Assembly (NCBI RefSeq): GCF_018617875.1
Contig: NZ_JACSKZ010000001.1
Location: forward strand, 930,001 to 994,000
Direction of reading: 5' to 3'
DNA from: Exiguobacterium algae
GTDB lineage: Bacteria > Bacillota > Bacilli > Exiguobacteriales > Exiguobacteriaceae
DNA: 64,000 nt
In this document: piece by piece, positions 1 through 7,577 of the stretch
How the letters are laid out: each line of letters opens with the position of its first letter
Position numbering within the stretch: the stretch's first letter is position 1
Made by a program: the position numbers and the translations under genes
Notes under the pieces: generated by a model
What the model was told of the DNA's origin: nothing
The model's database searches: none
What the model saw: the letters and a program-made list of their open reading frames with translations, nothing else

Positions 1-148
1 CTAAACCAGAATAAAAGAATATCGGGACTGTTGAAAACACAAAATATACTCTTCTCATACCCTTAGGAATTTGAGATATACACAAGAAAAACACCAACAC
101 ATTACACATGAGAATAATAATTAAAACTGAAATCTCTAAGTTTCCCAT
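1..148 (-). CDS. Partial multi-pass membrane protein, possible polysaccharide polymerase or flippase
   Basis: The first 49 codons of a minus-strand gene are present; the rest lies beyond the left edge. It starts at ATG 148-146 after a GAGGT ribosome site that overlaps the end of the upstream glycosyltransferase, with only 6 bp between the genes. The visible part begins MGNLEISV and forms one long hydrophobic segment (about residues 5-23), then a short basic loop (PKGMRR) and a second hydrophobic stretch, as in a polytopic membrane protein. In this position of a capsule locus a Wzy polymerase, EpsG-like protein or Wzx flippase would be expected, but the fragment is too short to decide. The membrane nature is seen; the function is inferred from context only. 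Confidence 0.5.
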   Translation of the reverse strand, partial: MGNLEISVLIIILMCNVLVFFLCISQIPKGMRRVYFVFSTVPIFFYSGL

Positions 149-154
149 TTGAAA

Positions 155-1258
155 TTACCTCGTTAATACTTCATTTATATAAGATATTACATTTTTTTCG
201 TCACTACTCTTAACTATTGAGTTATTAAATTCGATAGTATTTTTTTTAAATATCTCATGATTTTGTACAACTAGCTTTATAGCTTTTTTTATATCATCAC
301 TGCTTACACCTATCTGCTTATCCTCGACAATATTTTTTAATGTAATATTTTCATTGCATATTATCGGTAATCCTACACTTACATATTCGTATATCTTATT
401 TGGTGCACAGTATTTATTATTAAGTCCTTCGTTCGGATAATAAAGATATCCAACGTCTCCTTTTTTTAACAATGCACCTAATTCATTATATGCCATGCTA
501 CCAACAGCAATAATATTTTTGTTATTCAATTTCTCTATTTTTTCAAGTAAAGCCCCATAATAGTCGCCTTCTCCTACAATGAGAAGTTTGTAACTCTCCC
601 CCAATTCATTTACTGCATCAATTAGTTTGTCAATTCTTCTAGATTTTGTAACCACACCGGCATAAACAATACAGGTTGCTTCGGTACTGAAAAAATATTT
701 ATTATCTGATAATATCTGTCTGGTTTTATCACTTTCTCGATCACTTAAAATAGAAATATTTTCGACTACCAAAGGATATTCTTTCAATTCATAGTGTTTT
801 TTCATAATTTCACTACGTTTTTCTTGGGCACAAATTACTAAATCTGATTTTTTAATTATTTTTTTCTCAAAGAAGTAAAAAAAGTAATCTCTCATTGAAA
901 AAAATTCTTGGCTATTTGGGAAATACAACTCATGTGCATCATAGATTAATTTAAAAGTTTTTCTTTTTAATTTCATCATGAACATTGGTAAAGCCGAATA
1001 AAAATCATGACCGTATACTAAGTCAAATTGTTCACTCTTTGAAATTCTGATAACTGCTTTCACATAACTCAAATAATTTGAAATAGATGTTTTTCCGGCA
1101 TTCATTATTACGATATTGTTTTTACTGTAAAGTTCTGTTTCTTGATTTCCCACTGAAACTACTGTTATATCATATTTTTCGCATAAAGATTTATATGAAC
1201 GTTGGACCCTAGCATCACGGTTTAAATCATTGTATACAAGCATTAACATTTTAGTCAT
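155..1258 (-). CDS. Glycosyltransferase, GT4/GT-B type
   Basis: A 367-residue protein of the size of GT-B retaining glycosyltransferases. The N-terminal half carries a Rossmann-like start (KMLMLVYNDLNRDARV) and a DAHELYFP segment seen in GT4 proteins. The C-terminal half has the donor-site pattern VGEGDYYGAL (about residues 230-240) and an E-x7-E-like stretch around EYVSVGLPIICNEN (about 290-303). It most likely adds one sugar to the undecaprenyl-linked repeat unit at the cytoplasmic membrane face; donor and acceptor cannot be read from sequence. It is very AT-rich, with heavy Lys/Ile/Asn use unlike genes right of 10 kb. It sits between another GT4 gene and a membrane-protein gene in the same direction. 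Confidence 0.8.
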   Translation of the reverse strand: MTKMLMLVYNDLNRDARVQRSYKSLCEKYDITVVSVGNQETELYSKNNIVIMNAGKTSISNYLSYVKAVIRISKSEQFDLVYGHDFYSALPMFMMKLKRKTFKLIYDAHELYFPNSQEFFSMRDYFFYFFEKKIIKKSDLVICAQEKRSEIMKKHYELKEYPLVVENISILSDRESDKTRQILSDNKYFFSTEATCIVYAGVVTKSRRIDKLIDAVNELGESYKLLIVGEGDYYGALLEKIEKLNNKNIIAVGSMAYNELGALLKKGDVGYLYYPNEGLNNKYCAPNKIYEYVSVGLPIICNENITLKNIVEDKQIGVSSDDIKKAIKLVVQNHEIFKKNTIEFNNSIVKSSDEKNVISYINEVLTR

Positions 1259-1292
1259 AATAGTCTGGTCATCACCTTTGATTTATAATTCA

Positions 1293-2432
1293 TCATGTGA
1301 AAAGCTCTATATATTTCTCATCTAGATTTTTAGGATTACATATACTCTTAACAAATTCTTGAGAATTTTCAATCATGGTTGAATACAGTTTTTGATCCAT
1401 ATTTAAGCATTCCGTAATTACTTCTTCAAACTCTTCCAAGTCTTCAAGAGAAATATCCCACCCCACATTATATTCCTGTAGATTCCTCCATGGAGTTTGA
1501 TCACTCAATATTACTGGTGTCCCAGACATAAGTGATTCAGCAATAACATGTCCGAAGTTTTCACCAAAGGTCGGGAAGAATAAAAAATCGTGTTTTTTAA
1601 TAACATCATCAAGGGACTCTCTTTTTAAAACCCCACAATAATTCACTCTGATATTTTCCGGGAAAGTGTTAATTACAGTTTCACATTCTTTCCAATATTC
1701 TATATCTTCGAGAGGACCAAAAATATTAAATACAATGTTCCCTCTAGTTGTAATTTTAGAAAGTATTTTTAGTGCGCCATATAAATTTTTTTTTCGACTA
1801 ATTCTAGATATAAACAGAAGCTTTAAACTACCAGGTTCCTTTAAGGAAACCTTTGGTGAAAACGCAGAAAATTCTATGTAATTGGACGCAATATGAATTT
1901 TATTGGTATTACCAATAATCCTCTTAATATATTCCACTTCAAGTTCATTCGTTGCATGCCAATAAACATCTCGGTACATTGAAAAAATTTTAATTAAGTA
2001 AATGTATAGCATTTTTTTATTTTTCTTAATATTTAAAGCACCCGGGGAAAACTCTCCTCTTGGAGCTAACACTATACTAGCGTCCATAAATTTTAGTCTT
2101 TGAAGGATAACTATCAAGATACTAAATTTGAAAGAGAAAAAGCTGTTAAGATAAATATAATCACACTGTGATTCTTTAATTAATTTTAAAGTTTTTTTGA
2201 AAGTCAGCTTTGATTTTCTTGTATAAAATACTTTTTCTTTACCTAATGAAACCCATTTTTCTGTTTCTATTTCTTCAAATGGTTGAGTGTCACCCAAATC
2301 TCGATCTTGAGTAACAATACTAAATTCAAATCTATTAGATAATCTATCAACAATGTTTTTGATTGACCTAATTGGTCCTCCACCTTTTATTCCTGGTTCG
2401 TATACGCTTGTGAATATTAAAATTTTCTTCAT
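1293..2432 (-). CDS. Glycosyltransferase, GT4 family
   Basis: Retaining GT-B glycosyltransferase of about 379 residues. The N-terminus MKKILIFTSVYEPGIKGGGPIRS has the glycine-rich acceptor loop of GT4 enzymes. The C-terminal half has FISRISRKKN (start of the donor-binding domain) and the diagnostic FGENFGHVIAESLMSGTPVI segment with its two glutamates. I chose ATG 2432 over the in-frame TTG at 2444: it has a TTTGGAGAAAAC ribosome site and its ATGA overlaps the stop of the upstream epimerase gene, so translation is probably coupled. Role: transfer of a sugar during repeat-unit assembly. Specificity is unknown. Strongly AT-rich like its neighbours. Confidence 0.85.
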   Translation of the reverse strand: MKKILIFTSVYEPGIKGGGPIRSIKNIVDRLSNRFEFSIVTQDRDLGDTQPFEEIETEKWVSLGKEKVFYTRKSKLTFKKTLKLIKESQCDYIYLNSFFSFKFSILIVILQRLKFMDASIVLAPRGEFSPGALNIKKNKKMLYIYLIKIFSMYRDVYWHATNELEVEYIKRIIGNTNKIHIASNYIEFSAFSPKVSLKEPGSLKLLFISRISRKKNLYGALKILSKITTRGNIVFNIFGPLEDIEYWKECETVINTFPENIRVNYCGVLKRESLDDVIKKHDFLFFPTFGENFGHVIAESLMSGTPVILSDQTPWRNLQEYNVGWDISLEDLEEFEEVITECLNMDQKLYSTMIENSQEFVKSICNPKNLDEKYIELFT

Positions 2433-3553
2433 TGTTTTCTCCAAACAACTTCGTTGACATATTGTGTATACGATAGAATAATTTTCACTACTTTTTCAGA
2501 AACTTTTTCAACATTATAATCATTAACCAATTGAGGCTGGTAATCAGACTCTTCTAAGAACTTTAATGCCGTCAAGATTCGCTTGGCGTTGACATCAGTC
2601 ATCATTACTACTGCCTCTTCCATTGCTTCTGGTCTTTCATGCGCTGCCCTTAAGTTTAACGCTGTAAGATTTAAAATAGAGGCTTCCTCACTAATCGTTC
2701 CACTATCGCTAAGTACCGCTTTCGCATTAATTTGAAGGTTATTATAGTCAATGAAACCTAGCGGCTTAAGTAATTGGACATTTTCATGAAATTTCACATT
2801 TTTCTCTTCAACCATTTTCCGTGTTCTTGGGTGTGTACTTAAAATAATTGGGTATTTATATAATTCAGCAATCTCATTTAGAGACTCAACTAACTGAAAA
2901 AATTTTTCTTCAGATCCTATATTTTCTTCTCGATGAGCTGAAACCAAAAAATATTTATCTTTTTCCAAGTTCAAACGACTCAGTGCATCAGACTTATAAA
3001 TTTCTTCACGTTTCGATTCTAGTACCTCGTACATTGGGCTTCCAGTCTTAATAACTCGATCCGCTGATAACCCTTCTTTTAATAGGTATTCACGGGCAAT
3101 ACTGCTATACGTTAAATTGATATCGGAAATGTGATCAACAATCTTCCGATTCGTTTCTTCTGGAACACGTTGATCAAAACAACGATTTCCCGCTTCCATA
3201 TGGAAAATTGGAATTTTACGTTTCTTCGCTGCGATTGCGCATAAGCAACTATTTGTATCTCCTAAAATTAATACTGCTTCGGGTTGTTCTTTCTCTAAAA
3301 TTGGATCAATCGCAATTAAGATATGTCCAATCGTTTCCGTCGCCGTTCCATTAGCTGCATTTAAGAAATAATCTGGCTTTCTTAAATTGAAATCCTCAAA
3401 AAACACTTCATTTAGTTCATAATCATAGTTTTGTCCCGTGTGGACCAACACATGATCAATTGCTTCTGAACTTTCAAGACGATTAATTGTCGCGGACAAA
3501 CGAATGATTTCTGGCCTTGTACCTACAATCGTCATAACTTTTAATTTCTTCAT
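2429..3553 (-). CDS. capG: CapG/FnlC-type UDP-sugar 2-epimerase (UDP-FucNAc synthesis)
   Basis: Member of the non-hydrolysing UDP-GlcNAc 2-epimerase family (WecB fold), 374 residues. Visible signatures: VGTRPEIIR (about 10-18), HTGQNYD, LGDTNS, HMEAGNR, PEETNRK and SAHREEN; the acidic residues and His match the family active site. On its own it could be WecB/MnaA making UDP-ManNAc, but it lies directly downstream of capE and capF homologues. There the CapG member inverts C2 of UDP-2-acetamido-2,6-dideoxy-L-talose to give UDP-N-acetyl-L-fucosamine. ATG 3553 is preferred to the upstream start because GGAGG precedes it, formed by the last codons of capF (YYLEV-stop). Confidence 0.85.
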   Translation of the reverse strand: MKKLKVMTIVGTRPEIIRLSATINRLESSEAIDHVLVHTGQNYDYELNEVFFEDFNLRKPDYFLNAANGTATETIGHILIAIDPILEKEQPEAVLILGDTNSCLCAIAAKKRKIPIFHMEAGNRCFDQRVPEETNRKIVDHISDINLTYSSIAREYLLKEGLSADRVIKTGSPMYEVLESKREEIYKSDALSRLNLEKDKYFLVSAHREENIGSEEKFFQLVESLNEIAELYKYPIILSTHPRTRKMVEEKNVKFHENVQLLKPLGFIDYNNLQINAKAVLSDSGTISEEASILNLTALNLRAAHERPEAMEEAVVMMTDVNAKRILTALKFLEESDYQPQLVNDYNVEKVSEKVVKIILSYTQYVNEVVWRKQ

Positions 3554-3560
3554 ATAAAAC

Positions 3561-4673
3561 TTAAACCTCCAAGTAATATGTATCTGGTCGATTTTGATCG
3601 AAAGGCTCATTTACCCACATTAATGTAACCATGTCTTGATTACCCAGGTTCTCGATGTTGTGTGTATAACCTACTGGAATATCAACTACCTCAAGCTTTT
3701 CTCCACTCACAAAATACTCAATGACTTCAGCTGATTCGATTTTTCTAAACCGAATCACTCCCTGCCCACTGACTACAAGAAACTTTTCATTTTTAGTATG
3801 GTGCCAATGATTCCCCTTCGTAATGCCTGGTTTAGAAATATTGACGGATACTTGACCTCGATCTGATGTTCGCATAAATTCCGTAAATGAACCTCTTTCA
3901 TCCTTATGCATCTTCAATTCATAAGAGAAATCTCGTTCAGGTAAATAGCTTAAATATGTACTATATAATTTCTTTACCAATACATCATCCTGTTGGGCAA
4001 TAGATAAATCGTTTCTTGATTGTCTGAAGGATGTTAACAAATCGACTAAACGTCCAAGTGTTACATCATATGTTGGTGTAACATTATAGAATTCATTTAC
4101 ACCTTCTAGTGCTGTTTCTCTCAGCAAAGCAATCAAGCTTGTAATCACATCGTCTATGTAGGCAACAGTCAAAGTTGTCGATTGATCATTCACCTGAATA
4201 GGAATATCTCGAGAAATATTATGACAAAACGTTGCGATTACGCTATTATAGTTCGGTTTACACCATTTCCCGAAAAGATTGGGGAATCGGTAAATCATTA
4301 CTTCCACACCATTTTCTTGACCATATTCTCTAACAATTTTTTCTGCCTCACGTTTGCTCTCTCCATAAGGATTAGATAACTCTGCCTGAGTTGAAGAAGC
4401 AAACATGATTGACGGTTTAATAGTACGCTTTGAAAGTAATGTTACTAGTTTCTGTGTAAAACCTTGGTTCCCTGACTTAAACTCAGCACCCTCTTTAGGT
4501 CGATTTACACCTGCTAAGTGAAAAACAAAATCAGCTTTCTGTGTAAACGAAAGTAGTTCTTCTTCTGTCGTGTTACGATTGCAAAGCATCAAGTGTTCAT
4601 AGCCTTGATTCTTCAATTCAGCAACTAGATTTTTACCGACAAACCCATTCGAACCCGTAATTAAAATATTCAT
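3561..4673 (-). CDS. capF: CapF/FnlB-type SDR-cupin bifunctional enzyme
   Basis: A 370-residue two-domain protein. Residues 1 to about 245 are an extended short-chain dehydrogenase with the NAD(P) motif GSNGFVG (7-13) and the catalytic pair Tyr103/Lys107 (YGESK). Residues about 250-370 form a cupin with the metal/active-site cluster H289-W-H-H near E296. This architecture is that of CapF, whose cupin epimerises and whose SDR domain reduces the 4-keto sugar made by CapE. It is the second step to UDP-N-acetyl-L-fucosamine. Its ATG overlaps the capE stop (ATGA) and capG follows by 7 bp, so the three are translated together. The function follows from family and synteny; both catalytic sites look intact. 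Confidence 0.9.
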   Translation of the reverse strand: MNILITGSNGFVGKNLVAELKNQGYEHLMLCNRNTTEEELLSFTQKADFVFHLAGVNRPKEGAEFKSGNQGFTQKLVTLLSKRTIKPSIMFASSTQAELSNPYGESKREAEKIVREYGQENGVEVMIYRFPNLFGKWCKPNYNSVIATFCHNISRDIPIQVNDQSTTLTVAYIDDVITSLIALLRETALEGVNEFYNVTPTYDVTLGRLVDLLTSFRQSRNDLSIAQQDDVLVKKLYSTYLSYLPERDFSYELKMHKDERGSFTEFMRTSDRGQVSVNISKPGITKGNHWHHTKNEKFLVVSGQGVIRFRKIESAEVIEYFVSGEKLEVVDIPVGYTHNIENLGNQDMVTLMWVNEPFDQNRPDTYYLEV

Positions 4674-5692
4674 ACATTAATCCGCTTTTCGAGTTCGTTC
4701 CGTACGTAATCCAATGTCAACAATCTCTGCTTAATCTCCTCAACTGAGAGACGCTCTGTATTGTTCGAATTGTATTCAGTCTCTTGAGTAAGCTGTTCGT
4801 CTCCTTCGCTGAAATACTTATCATAGTTTAGATCACGAGTATCCGCAGGGACCCGATAGAATCCGCCTAAATCTTCAGCTACAATGTGTTCTTCTCGAGT
4901 TAATAAAGTCTCAAAGGCTTTTTCCCCGTGACGCGTACCAATCACTTTGATTTCATTATCAACTTCAAATAATTCTTTTAAAGCTATCGCTAAGTCTCCT
5001 ACAGTTGATGCTGGAGACTTTTGAACCATAATATCCCCTGCCACTGCGTTGTTAAATGCAAACACAACAAGCTCAACAGCCTCTTCTAAACTCATTAAAA
5101 AGCGAGTCATGTTAGGATCTGTTACCGTAAGTGGTTCACCATTCTTAATTTGCTCAATAAATAACGGAATGACTGAGCCACGAGAAGCCATAACGTTTCC
5201 GTAACGAGTTCCACAAATTAATGTCTGTGTAGCATCGATTGTTCTAGCCTTTGCAACGAACACTTTTTCCATCATTGCTTTTGAAATTCCCATTGCATTA
5301 ATTGGATAAGCCGCTTTATCAGTCGAAAGGCAAATAACTTTTTTGACTCCGATTTCAATTGCTGCGTTCAAAACATTTTCAGTTCCCAACACGTTTGTTT
5401 TAACAGCCTCTAAAGGAAAAAATTCGCAAGAAGGAACTTGTTTCAACGCAGCAGCATGAAATACATAATCTACACCATACATTGCATTTTTCACACTATT
5501 TTGATCGCGAACATCACCGATATAAAATTTCAATTTGTTACTTTGATATTTCTTTCGCATGTCTTCTTGTTTTTTCTCATCTCTAGAAAAAATTCGAATT
5601 TCCTTGATATCCGTCTCAAGAAATCGTTCCATTACGGCGTTGCCAAAAGAGCCTGTTCCACCAGTAATAAGTAGTACTTTACCTTTAAACAT
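4670..5692 (-). CDS. capE: CapE/FnlA-type UDP-GlcNAc inverting 4,6-dehydratase
   Basis: Soluble 340-residue extended SDR. It has the NAD-binding GGTGSFG (11-17), the STDKAAYP segment (Thr124, Asp125, Lys126) and a MxxxK catalytic motif (Met134, Lys138) replacing the usual YxxxK, which is characteristic of the CapE/FlaA1 dehydratases. It should remove water from UDP-GlcNAc and invert C5, giving the 4-keto L-sugar used by CapF. A strong AGGAGAAAATTAA ribosome site precedes the ATG, which follows the upstream glycosyltransferase stop directly. Composition is intermediate between the AT-rich glycosyltransferases and the rest of the window. Confidence 0.92.
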   Translation of the reverse strand: MFKGKVLLITGGTGSFGNAVMERFLETDIKEIRIFSRDEKKQEDMRKKYQSNKLKFYIGDVRDQNSVKNAMYGVDYVFHAAALKQVPSCEFFPLEAVKTNVLGTENVLNAAIEIGVKKVICLSTDKAAYPINAMGISKAMMEKVFVAKARTIDATQTLICGTRYGNVMASRGSVIPLFIEQIKNGEPLTVTDPNMTRFLMSLEEAVELVVFAFNNAVAGDIMVQKSPASTVGDLAIALKELFEVDNEIKVIGTRHGEKAFETLLTREEHIVAEDLGGFYRVPADTRDLNYDKYFSEGDEQLTQETEYNSNNTERLSVEEIKQRLLTLDYVRNELEKRINV

Positions 5693-6889
5693 TTAATTTT
5701 CTCCTAATTCACATAATTTTTCTTCCAGCTTCAACATAAAATGTGCTTTACAAAAGTGATTAACATAATAGCTATAAGAATTCTTCGACATACTCAGCTT
5801 TTCACTAGATGTACTATTGTGAAAATTTGTAATCAAATGAGCTAAAGCACTAAAATCTTCTGCCTCACAAACCAATCCACATTTAGACTCTTTAATCACT
5901 TGATTTGCTTCTCCGTTTATAGCACCAATTATGGGTTTACCTGCGGCCATATATGACTGTAATTTCCCCGGTAAAGTATATGAAATATTAGAATTGTTTT
6001 TCAAAGTGATTAGCATGGCATCTGCCATTCCATAAATTTGAGGCATTTTTGAAAGCGGTAACCTTCCATAATATACGATATTTTTCAGATTCAGCTTCTC
6101 GGTTAAGTTTTTACATTCTTTCAACTTCGAACCATCCCCGACGATATGAAATACTATGTCTTTATTATTCTTCACTTCATTGGCTGCTTTCACAATTGTA
6201 TCTACACTTTGCATATCACCTATATTCCCAGCGAAAACAAAGTTTATTTTTTCATTTCGATCCATTTCTACATTCTCTAAAAAAAGATTCTCTGCATACT
6301 GTGGTAAATATGATATATTGTTATCATTTATATTTAGTATTTCCTCAAAATAATCTCTGAATAAGTTTGAAGAAATAAAAATCTCGTCTGCGGAATTATA
6401 AATTCTTTTAGAGATTATTTTAAAAAATTTATATATATAAGATTTTTCAGTAATTCCGCCTGCAACCAAACTCTCTGGCCATAAATCCAGGCAATATAAC
6501 AAGAGCTTCTTTCTATTTTTGTTTTTATAAATAATACCTGGGATAGCCATTAAGACCGGTGAAAGCTGATTAACAAAGACTACATCATATTTTTTTTTCA
6601 AAGAAAGTGATTTGATTGAAGCTGATATAATGAAACTAATATAGTTAATAAATAACCTGAGATTACTCTTGCCTCGCCCTATCTCGAAGCATCTAATAAC
6701 ATTTACTCCATTGATTTTCTCTACTCTTTTATTGCCATATCGATATTCATCTAGCACAATACCTTCAGGATAATTCGGAAGCCCCGTTAGCACAGTCACT
6801 TCATGCCCGTTTTTTACTAACGATTCACAGATGTCTGTGATTCTAAATGGTTCCGGGTAATAATATTGGCAAACCACTAATATTTTCAT
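5693..6889 (-). CDS. Glycosyltransferase, WbuB-like (possible FucNAc transferase)
   Basis: GT4-type enzyme of 398 residues. The N-terminus MKILVVCQYYYPEPFRITDICESLVKNG followed by a GLPNYP-EG motif is typical of the WbuB-like family; the second domain shows FAGNIGDMQSVDTI and a YMAAGKPIIGAINGE segment. In E. coli O26 and related clusters wbuB sits beside fnlABC and is assigned as the L-fucosamine transferase. Here the gene abuts capE with no spacer, so transfer of N-acetyl-L-fucosamine is the best guess (inference from family and context). The ribosome site is a rather distant AGGAG. Strongly AT-rich. Confidence 0.8.
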   Translation of the reverse strand: MKILVVCQYYYPEPFRITDICESLVKNGHEVTVLTGLPNYPEGIVLDEYRYGNKRVEKINGVNVIRCFEIGRGKSNLRLFINYISFIISASIKSLSLKKKYDVVFVNQLSPVLMAIPGIIYKNKNRKKLLLYCLDLWPESLVAGGITEKSYIYKFFKIISKRIYNSADEIFISSNLFRDYFEEILNINDNNISYLPQYAENLFLENVEMDRNEKINFVFAGNIGDMQSVDTIVKAANEVKNNKDIVFHIVGDGSKLKECKNLTEKLNLKNIVYYGRLPLSKMPQIYGMADAMLITLKNNSNISYTLPGKLQSYMAAGKPIIGAINGEANQVIKESKCGLVCEAEDFSALAHLITNFHNSTSSEKLSMSKNSYSYYVNHFCKAHFMLKLEEKLCELGEN

Positions 6890-6909
6890 ACAGTCAATAT
6901 GCTCCTAAA

Positions 6910-7563
6910 TTACTGTTCATTTTTTTCTGTAGGTATGTTTTCTAATCCACTAGCTACTTGCTTAATCATCGTTCCAGTTCCACCTTCTACAACACCACTA
7001 CTCTTTACCACACTTAATATTGTTCCAACAAAACATTTTGCGTCCATCCAAAACGACATATTTTTGGTGTATTCCCCATCAAGTTGAGCCTTAAATTCAA
7101 TGGGTAATTCATCTCGACCATTGATTTGAGCCCACCCAGTAAGCCCAGGAAGAACATCATTTGCCCCATATTTTTCACGCTCTTCAATTAAATCGTATTG
7201 ATTCCAAAGGGCAGGACGAGGGCCAATCACAGCCATGTCCCCTTTAAGAATATTAATGATTTGTGGTAACTCATCCAGGCTGGTTTTACGCAAAAACTTC
7301 CCAGTCTTCGTGATGTATTGATCCGGATTAGAAAGTAGATGGGTTGGGGTATCTTTAGGTGTATCAATTCGCATTGTTCGGAATTTCAGTATATTGAAAT
7401 GTGACTGATGGATGCCTACACGTTTTTGCTTAAAAAATACAGGTCCTTTTGACTCTAACTTAATCGCAATCATTATTCCGATAAATAGAGGCAATAAGAT
7501 AATTAGCCCTATCAAAGATAATAAAAATCCCAGCCTCTTTTTTGACTTAATATATGTCATCAT
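6910..7563 (-). CDS. Priming undecaprenyl-phosphate sugar phosphotransferase
   Basis: Monotopic phosphoglycosyl transferase of the bacterial sugar transferase family, 217 residues, the short PglC-like form without the multi-TM N-terminal domain of WbaP. Residues about 9-33 form the membrane re-entrant helix; then come KFRTMR, the catalytic Asp-Glu region TSLDELPQIINILKGDM, IGPRPAL and PGLTGWAQINGRDE. It transfers a sugar phosphate from a UDP-sugar to undecaprenyl phosphate and so starts the repeat unit. With the dehydratase upstream, a UDP-diNAcBac-type or UDP-FucNAc-type donor is possible but unproven. Two consecutive ATGs (7563, 7560) follow TTGGAG; the second has the better spacing. Confidence 0.92.
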   Translation of the reverse strand: MMTYIKSKKRLGFLLSLIGLIILLPLFIGIMIAIKLESKGPVFFKQKRVGIHQSHFNILKFRTMRIDTPKDTPTHLLSNPDQYITKTGKFLRKTSLDELPQIINILKGDMAVIGPRPALWNQYDLIEEREKYGANDVLPGLTGWAQINGRDELPIEFKAQLDGEYTKNMSFWMDAKCFVGTILSVVKSSGVVEGGTGTMIKQVASGLENIPTEKNEQ

Positions 7564-7577
7564 TCACACTCCAAGCC

